NCBI GenBank assembly: GCA_005776725.1
Contig: SXOO01000227.1
Location: 1 to 35,186 of the forward strand
Origin: Pseudomonadota bacterium
GTDB taxonomy: Bacteria; Myxococcota_A; UBA9042; GCA-2863065
Reading direction: 5' to 3'
Length of the DNA: 35,186 bases
Positions 19,305 to 31,000 of this stretch are shown one piece after another. The notes under the pieces are model-generated. The model worked only from the letters and a program-made list of their open reading frames with translations. It searched no databases and was not told the origin of the DNA. The translations under genes were made by a program, and so were the position numbers. Positions within the stretch are counted from its first letter, which is position 1. Each line of letters opens with the position of its first letter.

Positions 19305-22300
19305 ATGCGGTTAGGTCTCAACAAACGTGCGGTCTCCGCGGCGCTGGTCGCGTGCTCACTCGGTCTGGCGGAGGCCACGGCAGCGCCCATCGGCACCACG
19401 CCATCGGGTGATGTCGACGGGGATGGCGCCGTCACCACGACCGACCTCCAGTGCATCCTTCGGACGGCCACGGTGCTCAGCGAGTTCACGGGCTCAGGAG
19501 GCGCCCTGCACGCCTGTGATCCGGGCGCATGCGCAGCGGGGACGGCTTGTCGCCCCGCGCCCGAAGGGGGCTCCTTCTGTACTCCGGGCTGTCTGTCGCC
19601 TTCCGCGCTCCTTGAGCGGAGCCCGTGCGTCGACGCTCCAGGGACCTGCCTCCAGGGCGTGCCTGCCCGGCTCATCGACCTCGACTGCGACGACCGCCTC
19701 GGAAGCGGCGACTTCGACGCGCTGAACCGGCTCCTGGTTCGCACGCCCGGCGACCTCGACGGGGACACCGTGCTCGATCTGTGCGACCCCGACACGGACG
19801 GTGACGGCGCCCTCGACGGGGTGGACTGCGCGGCATTCGATCCGTCGATCTATCCGGGCGCCGTCGAGCGTTGTGACGGACGATTCAACGGGTGCCCTCC
19901 GGGGGGCGCGGTGGACTTCCCCCCGAACTACGAGGACCCGAACTGCGCCGAGCTCTACGGCCCGCTCGTGGACGGGATCGGCCCGAACCCGCTGTGGGCC
20001 GGCGTGCAGTTCATCGCCGTGGGGGCGTTCTTCGCTCCCGGAGTCACCGTGGTCGCCCTCGACGGCGTGACGCTGGAGTCGGCGGTGACCAGCAGCCAAC
20101 AGTTCACCGCCGTCGTCCCCGCGGACGTGTCCGTCGGCTCGCACACGCTCACCGTCACTACCCCCCAGGGGGTCATCGCCCTGCCGGTGGTCATCGCCGG
20201 CCTTCCGGTGGTCACCTCGGTCTTCCCGGGGCTCGCCGAGGCCGGAGACACCCTCACGATCACCGGCACCGAGCTCGCGGGGACCACGGTCACCGTCTGC
20301 GGGCATACCGCGCAGATCGTCTCCCTCGACGGAAACCAGACGCTCACGGTCGTGGTCGATCCGTTCACCCCTCTCGGGACGTGCTCCCTCGTGGTCAACA
20401 GCCCCGTGGGAACGGACTCCGTGGAGGTGGTGGTCGCCCCCGGACCGCCCTTCGTCGCTGGCGTCGCGCCGAACCCCGTGCTCGCGGGCGAACCGATCCT
20501 CCTGCACGGGGCCAACCTCTCCACGGGGACCGTCTCGCTCAATGGTGAGGCCTTGGAGACCTGGCTCGACGACGATGGCGAGCTCCGCGCGCGGATCCCG
20601 GACGGTCTCGCCTCCGGCCCGTACACCCTCATCGTGACGACCGCCGGCGGGCTCGACACCGTCGTCGTGTTCGTCACCGACGTCGTTCTTGGCCCACCGA
20701 TCCTCGTCGAGGTCTCCCCGATGCCCGTCCTCGCCGGCGCCGTGATGACCATCCGCGGGGACTGGCTCGACGGCGCTGCCTTCTCGTTCGGAGCCACGCC
20801 CATCGTGCCGGTGTCGCCGGGGAACACCGAGGTGCGCGCGCTCGTCCCATCCGCGTTCCCGGCCGGCAAGACTACGCTCTTCGCGGTGACCCCGTTCGGC
20901 GTGGCGAGCCTTCCCGTCACGGTCGTGGGGCAGCCGACGATCACCTCGCTGAAGCCAGCCTCCGTCGCCGCAGGGGCTAGCCTCCAGATCCTCGGGGCGT
21001 ACCTGTTCCCCTTCGACCGCGTCTCGATCGGGGGGGTCGATCAGACCCTGTTCACCCAGCTCACCGCCACCGCGCTCACGGTCTCTGTGTCCCCGGGCAC
21101 GCCGCTGGGGCTACAGGAGGTACTCGTAGAGACCCCAGTGGGCGACGTGTCAGCCCCCGTGACGATCACGCCGGCCAACCCCTCCCCGCCAGAGATCAGC
21201 GACATAGAGCCCACCTCCGCGCGACCCGGTGAGGTCGTGACGGTCACGGGCAGCAGCCTCGCGGGCACCACCGTCAGCGTCGGAGGGGTGGTTCACCAGG
21301 TGCTGAACCCGGGGAACGACCTGGTCGCAGCCTTCGTGTTGCTCGATACGGCTCCGCCGGGCGAGCAGCCGGTGGTGTTCGACAAGGGCACGTACGGGAG
21401 CGATTCGCTCCCACTCTATGTACTTCTGGGGCCACCGCGCCTCAGTGAGGTGCGCGTCAGCGCCGTCTCAGCCGACGGTCGTGCCGCCATCGCGTTCGGC
21501 CCTGGCGCTCTTGCGCTTGGCGCCAGCGTGGACCTCGGCGGACCCTTCGGTTTCGTCTCTTTCACCGCCGACGAGCTCGGGCAAGCGGGCGTGGTCGTCA
21601 CAGGGGTAGCGCCCGGGGCCACGCTGTCGGTCGCGCAGGGCCTGCCGGGCAACGTGTCTCTGCCGGTCGACCTCACGCTCCCGTCCAGCCCTCCCGCGGT
21701 CCTCGCGCCCCAGCCTTATCTGGCCCGCGTAGAGACACGGCCGGATGGCGTGGAGGTCTTCGGGCCGGCGCCGGCGTTCGGCGGCGAGGGCGAGGTAGTC
21801 GCCATCGCCGGCGAGGCAGCGGGCTTCGCTCAGGCCGCGTCGCTGCACGCAGACCCGTCCTCCGGGATCCAGCTGTTCTCGCCCGGGACCGCAGCAGTGA
21901 CGGTGTTCAGGAAGACCGCCTCGGGGGTGTCGGCGCCCGAAGAGATCTTCGCGGTTGCTTACGACCCACCGGTCCTCCCCTCCGCGCCCGTCGCCGGGGC
22001 GGTGTGTCTCATGGGCCTCGGCGGCACGGCCGCCAATGGGGTGACCGTGCGAGCCGAGTACGGCGGGGGCTCGGAGGCCCCTGCCACGACGCCCAGCGTG
22101 TCCAGCGGACCGGCAGCGGACCTCCTGGCCGTCTCGGTGGTCGACGGCCCGCTCGCGGTCGCGGAGGTCGAGTGGACGATCGCAGGCTCCGCCGGTGCTG
22201 CAGTGGTCACCACCCCAGCGGGCGGGGTCCTCGCCGGTGTATCGGTGCAGATCGAGACCGCGGGCTCGGTCACGAACGTCAGCGCTACCGGCTTGACGAA

Positions 22301-22451
22301 CGGCCAATGGCTCCTTGTGGCGTCAAGCAGCGGGACGGTCACCCTGACGGAGGCCAGCGCAGGCACCGCCTCCGTGGCCACGACGGGATCTGGGCGGGCG
22401 TTCGTGTACTCGCCCGCGGACGACCGTGCGACGGCGTGCGTCGGATTTTGA
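19305..22451 (+). CDS. Secreted dockerin-like/IPT-TIG repeat protein
   Basis: A 1048-residue protein with a signal peptide (ATG 19305; cleavage near AEATAA, residue 27). GTG at 19284 is an alternative start. A dockerin-type calcium loop lies at residues 36-47 (D36, D38, D40, G41, D47, followed by LQCIL). A second is at 125-136 (D125, D127, D129, D136, followed by FDALNRLL). An 80-residue six-to-eight-cysteine insert separates them. Next come a thrombospondin type 3-like run (DLDGDTVLDLCDPDTDGDGA) and a MopE-like motif (YPGAVERCDG). About six IPT/TIG beta-domains follow (about 220-710; for example PVVTSVFPGLAEAGDTLTI and PTITSLKPASVAAGASLQI), then about 340 residues of beta-rich unknown. IPT/TIG domains are immunoglobulin-like and typical of adhesins. 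It is divergent from the lipoprotein at 19147 and 44 bases before the next lipoprotein gene. Confidence 0.83.
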   Translation: MRLGLNKRAVSAALVACSLGLAEATAAPIGTTPSGDVDGDGAVTTTDLQCILRTATVLSEFTGSGGALHACDPGACAAGTACRPAPEGGSFCTPGCLSPSALLERSPCVDAPGTCLQGVPARLIDLDCDDRLGSGDFDALNRLLVRTPGDLDGDTVLDLCDPDTDGDGALDGVDCAAFDPSIYPGAVERCDGRFNGCPPGGAVDFPPNYEDPNCAELYGPLVDGIGPNPLWAGVQFIAVGAFFAPGVTVVALDGVTLESAVTSSQQFTAVVPADVSVGSHTLTVTTPQGVIALPVVIAGLPVVTSVFPGLAEAGDTLTITGTELAGTTVTVCGHTAQIVSLDGNQTLTVVVDPFTPLGTCSLVVNSPVGTDSVEVVVAPGPPFVAGVAPNPVLAGEPILLHGANLSTGTVSLNGEALETWLDDDGELRARIPDGLASGPYTLIVTTAGGLDTVVVFVTDVVLGPPILVEVSPMPVLAGAVMTIRGDWLDGAAFSFGATPIVPVSPGNTEVRALVPSAFPAGKTTLFAVTPFGVASLPVTVVGQPTITSLKPASVAAGASLQILGAYLFPFDRVSIGGVDQTLFTQLTATALTVSVSPGTPLGLQEVLVETPVGDVSAPVTITPANPSPPEISDIEPTSARPGEVVTVTGSSLAGTTVSVGGVVHQVLNPGNDLVAAFVLLDTAPPGEQPVVFDKGTYGSDSLPLYVLLGPPRLSEVRVSAVSADGRAAIAFGPGALALGASVDLGGPFGFVSFTADELGQAGVVVTGVAPGATLSVAQGLPGNVSLPVDLTLPSSPPAVLAPQPYLARVETRPDGVEVFGPAPAFGGEGEVVAIAGEAAGFAQAASLHADPSSGIQLFSPGTAAVTVFRKTASGVSAPEEIFAVAYDPPVLPSAPVAGAVCLMGLGGTAANGVTVRAEYGGGSEAPATTPSVSSGPAADLLAVSVVDGPLAVAEVEWTIAGSAGAAVVTTPAGGVLAGVSVQIETAGSVTNVSATGLTNGQWLLVASSSGTVTLTEASAGTASVATTGSGRAFVYSPADDRATACVGF

Positions 22452-22495
22452 GCCGTGACGAACCGGGGCCCGAGAAGGGCGTGAGGCACTCGAAC

Positions 22496-25045
22496 ATGAC
22501 AGCTCGATTCACATGGGGCCGGACGGCCTCGCGTCTGTCCTTGGCGCGGCGACCCATCGGTCTCGCCGGAGGTGAGTCCCTTGAGGCGGCCCCGGGGGAC
22601 ATCCCCAAGGCGCCCGCGGCCGGAGGTCGTCTCCTCGGTCACGTTCTCGGCTCCCTTGCGCTTGTGTGCACGCTCGCTTGTGGCGGGGATGAGGCCGCCA
22701 CGCCGGCCGTAACGGCGGACGTCGCTGCAGACACCACTGGCGGCGACGTCCCCGTCACCGACGCCGGCGGCTGCACCACGGATGACGACTGCAAGGCTAG
22801 CGGTCCGTGCCAGGTCGCCACCTGCGATAAGGGCGCCTGCACCGAGGCTGCGCGCGAGGTTGGGGCTGCCTGCGACGACGGCGACCCGTGCACCTCCGGT
22901 GAGACCTGTACCGGTGAAGGCTCTTGCACTTCGACCGGCGCGGTCCTGGCCTGCGACGACCTCGACCCCTGTAACGGCACCGAGACCTGCGCGTCTGACG
23001 GCTGCAAGCCGGGCGTCCCCTTGGTCTGCGACGACGGCGACCCCTGCAACGGCGTGGAGAGCTGCTCGAAGGGGCAGGGCTGCGTGCCCGGGGAGGCCGT
23101 GGCATGTGCCAGCGCGGCGTTCTGCACCCTCGCGGGCGCGGCGGGCGACCTCGTCACCTGCTGGCTGAGCGTGGCCGCTTCGGAGGCGGAGGAGCAACGC
23201 GCCGCGCGTCTCGGCTTCACGCTCACCTGGCCCACGGGTGCCACCCTGGACGCCGTGGTCGAGACGCGTTGCGTGGGCGGCAACTGCTTCGAGGTCGTGA
23301 CTCCGGGTGCTACGGAGATGGCGCTAGCGGGCGCCCGTGTGATCGGGACCGTGTCGCAGACCGGCGGTGGCGCCTCCGTCGAGGTCAGCGGGGTCGCCGG
23401 GGCCATCAACGACGCGTATTACGACCAGGAGCTCCTCCAGGGTGACGCGCGGCTCCTGGCGTTCCAGTTCCGCCTCACCGCCGCGCTGAGCGACGCCGAC
23501 GTCCAGATAGGAAGTCTCCTGGGTGCAGCGGGCGACACGCCCCTCACTGCGTCCATCATCGCCGGGATCGTCGTGACCACGGAGGCCCCGTGCGGCGGCG
23601 CGGTGTGCAAGGACCTGAACCCCTGCACGGCGGACGTCTGCGACGCTGATACCTGCAACCACTCCGCTGCGGCGGGCGCTTGCGACGACGGAAACCCCTG
23701 CACGGGCGGAGACACCTGCGGCGCCGGAGGCTGCGCCGGGACACCGGAGGCCAGCGGAACACCGTGCGTCGGAGAGAACGCCTGCACCGAGGTGGGCGCC
23801 TGCGACGGAGCCGGGGCATGCACCGTCGACCCAAAGCTGGCCGTGAGCTGCCCGGCCGGCGGCCCCTGCGTCAGCGCGGCGTGTGACCCGAAGTCCGGCT
23901 CGTGCACCTTCGCGCCCACCTCGGGTACCTGCGACGACGGGAATGCGTGCACGGAGTCCGACACATGCGCCGCCGGGCAGTGCACCGGTGTCGCTGCGCC
24001 GTGCGACGACGGTATCAGCTGCACGCTCGATGCCTGCGAGGGGACCGGCGGGTGCAAGTACACCCCCGACGACGCGGCGTGCGGCGACGGTGATAGCTGC
24101 TTCGGCTGGAGCTGCTCAGCTGCCCAGGGCGGCTGCCTCGCTGTCCCGTCGCAAGGGACCTGCGACGACGGAGATCCCTGCACGAGCGGAGACGCCTGCG
24201 CGCTGGGCACATGCAAGGGCGCCGTCAAGCCCGGGTGTGGCTGCCAGACGGACGCCGACTGCGTGGCGCTCGACGACGGGAACGCCTGCAACGGGGTGCT
24301 GGTCTGCCAGACCGGGACCTGCGCTCTCTCACCCGAGTCCGTGATCAGCTGCCCCGCCGACGGTGCCGGCTGCACCGTCGACTGGGCCTGCAACCCGGCG
24401 ACGGGGACCTGTTCGGGCAAGCCCGACCCCTGCGATGACGGCGTCGCATGCACGGCCGACTCGTGCTCGACCACGGATGGCTGCCTCCACACGGCGGACG
24501 CGAGCTGCTCGTTGGGCACGGTGTGCGAGCTCACGGGCGCGGCGGGGGGCACGCAGGACTGCGTATTGAGGCTGGCGAGCCGCAGCGATTCGCCGGCGAC
24601 GGGCGCCAACCTCACCTTCCAGTGGGACCCGGCGATCCTCTCGCTCGAGAACCTCTACGACACCGTGTGCTTCGGGCCCACCTGCTTCGAGTACGCGCTT
24701 GCGGACTGCAACGGCAGCTGCATCTGGTCGCCCCTCGAGCCCACGCAGCACGCGGTCGTGGCCGTCCCCAAGAACCCCGCCGACGCGTCCGGGAAGTTCA
24801 CGGCGCTCCTCTACACGCCCACCGCTTCGTCGGTCCCGCTGACCACCGCCACCGCCTCCGGTACCTGGGTGACCGGGACACCGGACGTGGTGACGCTGAG
24901 GTTCAAGCTGCTCACCGCGGCCGCCGCCACTCCGGTTCACGTGGCCGACATCGACTTCAATACCCACACCGGCGCGAAGCTCTCCTTCGAGTTGGCGCCC
25001 TGGACTGATTCCCCAGGGACCGTGTTCCTCACCGAGGAGAAGTGA
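22496..25045 (+). CDS. Second cysteine-rich lipoprotein with two cohesin-like modules
   Basis: An 849-residue exported protein, paralogous to the one at 16358-19147. ATG 22496 gives a long n-region of about 45 residues before the hydrophobic segment LLGHVLGSLALVCTLAC. Cys62 is the likely lipid site, but T-L-A-C is a weak lipobox (Thr at -3), so lipidation is less certain than for the paralogue. Residues about 75-200 are CDDGDPC-type modules. About 204-365 is a cohesin-like beta module (FCTLAGAAGDLVTCWLSV, LGFTLTWPTGATLDAV, TRCVGGNCFEV). About 366-673 is a second cysteine-rich run. About 674-849 is a second beta module (VCELTGAAGGTQDCVLRL, LTFQWDPAILSLENL, TVCFGPTCFEYAL). The four beta modules of the two lipoproteins share the conserved R/N-C-x-G-x-x-C pair. 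The gene ends at TGA 25043-25045, immediately before the giant protein gene. Confidence 0.8.
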   Translation: MTARFTWGRTASRLSLARRPIGLAGGESLEAAPGDIPKAPAAGGRLLGHVLGSLALVCTLACGGDEAATPAVTADVAADTTGGDVPVTDAGGCTTDDDCKASGPCQVATCDKGACTEAAREVGAACDDGDPCTSGETCTGEGSCTSTGAVLACDDLDPCNGTETCASDGCKPGVPLVCDDGDPCNGVESCSKGQGCVPGEAVACASAAFCTLAGAAGDLVTCWLSVAASEAEEQRAARLGFTLTWPTGATLDAVVETRCVGGNCFEVVTPGATEMALAGARVIGTVSQTGGGASVEVSGVAGAINDAYYDQELLQGDARLLAFQFRLTAALSDADVQIGSLLGAAGDTPLTASIIAGIVVTTEAPCGGAVCKDLNPCTADVCDADTCNHSAAAGACDDGNPCTGGDTCGAGGCAGTPEASGTPCVGENACTEVGACDGAGACTVDPKLAVSCPAGGPCVSAACDPKSGSCTFAPTSGTCDDGNACTESDTCAAGQCTGVAAPCDDGISCTLDACEGTGGCKYTPDDAACGDGDSCFGWSCSAAQGGCLAVPSQGTCDDGDPCTSGDACALGTCKGAVKPGCGCQTDADCVALDDGNACNGVLVCQTGTCALSPESVISCPADGAGCTVDWACNPATGTCSGKPDPCDDGVACTADSCSTTDGCLHTADASCSLGTVCELTGAAGGTQDCVLRLASRSDSPATGANLTFQWDPAILSLENLYDTVCFGPTCFEYALADCNGSCIWSPLEPTQHAVVAVPKNPADASGKFTALLYTPTASSVPLTTATASGTWVTGTPDVVTLRFKLLTAAAATPVHVADIDFNTHTGAKLSFELAPWTDSPGTVFLTEEK

Positions 25046-25050
25046 CACCC

Positions 25051-28000
25051 ATGTTGCTCCGCCGCCTTTGCGTACTCCTCGCTGTCTCCGCCTCGGCTGC
25101 CGCAGCGCCCGTGGTCACTGCCCCAGACGGGGATCTCACCGGTGACGGTGTCGTTACCTCGTCGGACCTCCAGTGCCTGCTACTCAGCTTCGAGGCGTGG
25201 ACGTTGGTCGAGCCGGTGGCGGTGGACCTCTGCGCCAACGACGGCGAGTGCCTGGCCCTCGAACGCTGCGCGCCCGGGTTCCTCGGACACCGTGTCTGCT
25301 TGCCGGACTGTCTCGCCGCCGAGGTCACGTTCGGCGAGTCTCCGGCGGTGGTCTGCAACGACCCCGCCGCGAACACCGCGAGCTGCAGGGGCCTCGTCCA
25401 GAAGCGCAACGCAGACCTGGACTGCGACGGGGACCTGGGCAACGCCGACTTCCAGTTCATGGTCGCGCTGCTCCTCCGCCAAACGGACGACGTCGACCTC
25501 GACGGAGACGGTCAGCTGAACTTCTGTGATCGAGACACGGACGGCGACCTCGATCCGGACACCAGCGACTGCGCCGACACGGACACCACACGCAACGCGG
25601 GAGCGGCGGAGCGGTGCAACGGGCTGGACGATGACTGTGACGTCTTCACCGACGCCGACGATCCGGACCTCGCCGCTGGCGACCCCGTGGGCTGCGAGAA
25701 CAACCTCGGTGCCTGCGCCGGCCTCCTGAAGCCAGAATCCCTGTGCATCGGCGGCGCGTGGAGCCCCTGCAGCGTCGTGCACTACGCCGCCGCACCTGGC
25801 TATCAGGTCGCTGAGTCGACCTGCGACCTCGTCGACAACGACTGTGACGGCCTCCTCGACGGGGCCGACCCCGACGTCACGGCGACCTGCTGCGCGCTGA
25901 AGGCAGACTGCGGCGCTGGCGAGACCTGCGTGGTGGGCGGCTGCGCCCCGGGGGCCGGCGGCGGGGATCCCTGTGTTCAGGACAACGACTGCGACAATGG
26001 CTTCCACTGCCACGAGCCCGGGGCATTCTGTGAGGCGGACGGGGCGGTGGGCAACGGATGCGTCGTGGACGCCGACTGCGGTGCCGGCCTCACCTGCGAC
26101 GCGGGCCAGTGCGTGGATCAGGGGGGCGCGGGCGCCGCGTGCACCGTCGACTCGGACTGCGAGCCAGCGTTTCACTGCAACGAGGTCTCGGGGACGTGCG
26201 CCGCGGACAGCGTGGCCGGCGGAGCCTGCACCGTGGACGGCGACTGCGCCGCTGGGCTCGTGTGCGGCGGCGGGTCGTGCGCCGCGGCCGGCGGGGGGGG
26301 CGCCGCGTGCTCGGCCGACTCGGACTGCGCCATCGCCTACCACTGCGACGAGGTCGCCGGTGAGTGCGTCCAAGACGTCGCTGAGAACGGTGGGTGCAGC
26401 AGCAGCTCCGATTGCCAGGCGCAGCTCGTCTGCTCGAATGGCGTCTGCACGGAGCCCAGCGGGACGGGCCAGAGCTGCCTCACGGACGACGCCTGCGCGG
26501 CCGGCTACCACTGCGACGAGGGGACGACCTCGTGCGTCCCGGACCTCGAACCCGGAGGCGCGTGCGGCATCTCGGACGATTGCGCCGCGGGCCTCGTCTG
26601 TACCAGCGGGACCTGCACGGAGCCGGGAGGTACGGGAGAGGCGTGCACGGTAGACACCGACTGCGCCGCGGGCTTCCACTGTAACGAGGTCACCGGCGTG
26701 TGCGCGGCCGATGGCGGGGCAGGGCAGACCTGCGGCGTTGACGCCGACTGCGCCGCGGGGTTCAGGTGCACCGCGGGCGCGTGTGTCGAGGAAAGCGTCG
26801 GCGGGGCGGGCTGTCTACAGGACAGCGACTGCGCCGCAGCGTTCCACTGCGCCGCGGGGCTCTGTGTCGCCGACGGCGGCGTCGGGGCGCCTTGCGCGCT
26901 TCCGGGCGACTGCATCGACACGCTGACGTGTCTCGCAGGCAGCTGCGCACCGGGTGGTACCGCAGGCTCGCCCTGCGCGCTGGACGCCGACTGCTCCTCC
27001 GGACTCCACTGCGACGAGCTCTCGGGTGAGTGCGTCGCCGACGGCGGCCCGGGCGCCAGCTGCAGCGCCGACACCGACTGCGCCGCACTCCTGACCTGCG
27101 TCGGGGGAGCGTGTGTGCCGCCCGGCGGCGGGGGGGATACCTGCGCGGCGGACGCCGACTGCGCCGAAGGCTACCACTGCGACGAGCTCGCGGGAGAGTG
27201 CGCCGCAGACGAGACCTTCGGCGGCGGGTGCGCCGCGGACTCAGACTGCGCGAGCGGCCTCGTGTGCCGAGAAGGGACCTGCGACCTTCCATCCACCTCG
27301 GGCGGCACGTGCGCGATCGACGCCGACTGCGTCGCGGGCACGCACTGCAACGAGGTCACGGGAAGCTGCGTCGCCGACAGCTCGGCCGGGGGCTCGTGCT
27401 CCGTCGACTCGGACTGCGCGGCCACGCTGGTCTGCGCGGGCGGGGCATGTGTGAACGCCGGCGTGGGCGGTGACTCTTGCGCCTCCGACGCAGACTGCGC
27501 TGCCGGCTACCGTTGCGATGAGGCCGCCACCACCTGCGTGGCGCAGGCGGGCCTCGGGAGCGCCTGCTCGGCCAACACCGACTGCGTCGACGCGCTCACC
27601 TGCATCTCGGGGACATGCTCTGAGCCCGGCGGCGGTGCCTCTCCCTGCACGGCCGACGCTGACTGCGCGGCCGGCCTCCACTGCGACGAGACCTCCTCCG
27701 CCTGCGTGCCAGACGGCACCGCTGGAGCGGGCTGCGGGGAGCCCACCGACTGCGCAGTTGAGCTCACGTGTACGGCCGGTACCTGCGTCGTGCCCGGCGC
27801 CGGCGGCGATGCGTGCGTGGTGGATAACGACTGCGCCGCCGCCTATTACTGCACCGCGGGCGCCTGCGTCGCTGACGTAGGCTCCGGCGGGGCCTGTGCC
27901 ACGCCGTCCCAGTGCGCCGAGGGGCTCACCTGCCTCGCCGGCGCCTGCGGAGATCCCGGAGGCGCGGGCGAGGGCTGCACGGTGGACGCCGACTGCGCCA

Positions 28001-31000
28001 GCGGGACCCACTGCGCCGAGGCGCTGGGCACCTGTGCTGCCGACGTGTCCGTCGGGGGGACGTGCGCCTCCGTCGACGACTGCGTCATTGACCTCGAGTG
28101 CGTCGGTGGCGTCTGCACCGGTGGCTGCACGTCCGACGCCACATGCCCCGCAGCGCAGCACTGCGACGAAGCCTCCGGCGCCTGTGTCGCCGACTCCGCC
28201 TCAGGGGGCGGCTGCGTTTATGACAGCGATTGTGCCGCCGGCCTCGTCTGCAGCAGTGCGACCTGCGCGACGCCGGGCGGAGCGGGCGCCGCCTGCTTGA
28301 TCGACGGCGACTGCGCTGCTGGCAATCACTGCGACGAGGCCACAGGGCTGTGCGAGGCCGATGTGGTGAGCGGGGGCGCGTGCGTGGTCGACAGCGACTG
28401 CGCCGCCGGACTCCACTGCACGGCCTCGGTGTGTGTTGCCGACTCGCCCGCGGGCGGAGCATGTGGCAGTGACGCGGACTGCGCCTCTGGCCTCCGGTGT
28501 GACGAAGCCGCTGGGCTCTGCGTCGCCCGGAGCGCGGCTGGCGGCGTTTGCACCGTTGACGGGGACTGCGTCGACACGCTGGCCTGCCTCGCAGGCGTTT
28601 GTGGTTCGCCGGGCGGCGGCGGCGCTGCGTGCACGGACCACGCGGACTGCGCCGAGGCGTTCCATTGCGACCTCACTGGCGGCGTATGTGTCGTCGACGC
28701 GGGACTCGGAGATGGCTGCGTCAGCGACGACGATTGCGGCGGCACCCTCACGTGTGTCGCTGGTACTTGCGGCGTGGCAGGCGGTACGGGCGAGACCTGC
28801 GTGGTCGAGTCCGACTGCGCCGACGGATATCACTGCCTGGAGAGCACGGCGACCTGCGCGGCGGACGCGGGCGCGGGCGCCGCGTGCGTAGAGAACACCG
28901 ACTGCGCGCTCGGACTCACCTGCGGGGCCGGCGGCACCTGCGTCGAAGAGGTGGGCGCGGGCGGCGGCTGCACGGTTGACGCCGACTGCGTCAGCGGAAC
29001 GCACTGCGCGGCGAGCGCGTGCGTCGCGGATTCCGGGGTCGGCGGCGCCTGCCTCGAAGCCGCGGACTGCGCGGCGGGCCTCGTGTGCTGGGCGGACCTC
29101 ACCTGCGGTTTACCCCTCGGGACGTGTTCCACCAACGAGCAATGCGCGCCGTCGCAGCACTGCGAGCTCTCCACCGGCGAGTGCGTCGCCGACGGGGCGG
29201 CCGGAGCCAGCTGCGCCGACGCTGCCGACTGCATCGACGGCCTCACCTGTCAGGCAGGCCAGTGCGCCACGGGCGGCACCGTAGGCGTCGGGTGTGACAC
29301 GGACGCCGACTGCGTGGCGGGGACGCACTGCGCCGAGGCCGCCGGTGTTTGCGCCGCTGATGTCGCGCTCAACGGCGCTTGCGTCAACGACACCGACTGC
29401 GCGGCCGACCTCACCTGTATCGCGGGCACTTGCGAGGTCGCGGGGGCCGTGGGCGATGGCTGTCTCGTCGACGGCGACTGCGCGGCGGGCACGCACTGCG
29501 ACGAGGGAGCGGCATCGTGCGTGGCCGACGCGGGCCCGGGCGGCGCCTGCGTCTCGGGGGCTGACTGCGCGGCGGGCCTCACCTGCGTCTCTGGCGTGTG
29601 CGCCAGCGCGGGGAGCGTGGGCGACGCGTGTACCGTGGATTCGCAGTGCCTCGCCGGCACCCACTGCGACGAGAGCGCAGGGCAGTGCGCCGTGGACGGC
29701 ACGGCCGGCGGCGCCTGCTCCACCGACGACGACTGCGCGACGGACCTCGTGTGCACCTCGGGCGTCTGTGTGGCCGCGGGTGGCACGGGCGACTCGTGCC
29801 TGGGCGACGGAGACTGCGCCGAGGCTTATCACTGCACGCCCGGCGGTTGTGCCGTGGATGCAGGCGCTGGCGAGAGCTGCTCACGCGACGGCGAGTGCGC
29901 TGCCACTCTGACCTGTACTGCCGGCGTCTGCGCTGCTGCTGGTGGCACTGGGGCGAGCTGTGCGGCCGACTCCGAGTGCCTCGCGGGATACCACTGCCAC
30001 GAAGCCACCGGTCTGTGCGCCGCGGACCTGGGCAGCGGCGAGACGTGCGAAACGGACACGGACTGCGCGGCACCTCTGGTCTGCACGTCCGGGACCTGCC
30101 ACGACCCAGGCGGTTCGGGCACGCCTTGCACCCTCGATGCCGACTGCGCTGGCGGTTTCCACTGTGGTCCGGCCGGTACTTGCGTCGTGGATGTGGAGGT
30201 GGGTGGTCCTTGCGTCGTGGTCGCTGACTGCACCGATGGGCTCACCTGCGTTTCGGGCGTGTGCACGGAGCCAGTGGGCGGCGGCAGCGGGTGCGTCGTG
30301 GACGGCGACTGTGGCGCGGCGTATCACTGCGCCGAGGCGACGGGGATCTGCGTCGCGGACGCGCCGTTGGGCGCCGTCTGCTCAACCACCTCCGACTGCG
30401 CCGCCGGGCTCGTTTGCAGCGCGGGCGCCTGCGCTGAGCCCGGCGGGCTCGGCGAGGGGTGCTCCGTGGACGGTGACTGCGGCGTTGGCTATCACTGCGA
30501 CGAGGCGTCCGGATCGTGCGCAGCGGATGGCGGCGCGGGCGCGGCCTGCGCGGGTGACGCTGACTGTGGCTCGGAGTTCACCTGCGTCGCGGGCGAATGC
30601 ACCGCGGCGGGTGGCGCGGGCACCACGTGCGCGCTGGACGCTGACTGCTCGGCCGGCAATCACTGCATCGAGACCTCGGGGATCTGCGCGCCTGACGTCA
30701 CCCTGGGTGGCGCCTGCGCCTTGGATAGCGACTGCGCCGCTTCGCTGACGTGTCTCGCGGGCACCTGTCAAGCCACTCTGGGCTCCGGCGGCGCTTGCGT
30801 GGCGGACGTCGACTGCACGCCGGGATATCACTGCGATGAGATCGCAGCGCTCTGCACGGCCGATGGCCCCAGCGGTGCGGCCTGCAGCGTCGACAGCGAC
30901 TGCCAGGCAGGCCTCGTCTGCGCAGGCGGCTATTGCGAGTCCGCGGGAGTTTCCGGCTCGCCCTGCGTGTCGGACAGCGATTGCGCGGCCGGCTACCGCT

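Noticed and set aside
25180..26679. Long open frame on the minus strand under the giant gene
   Set aside because: It is a shadow of the cysteine-rich coding sequence in GC-rich DNA, with an arginine/alanine/valine-biased product and no start signal or family match.
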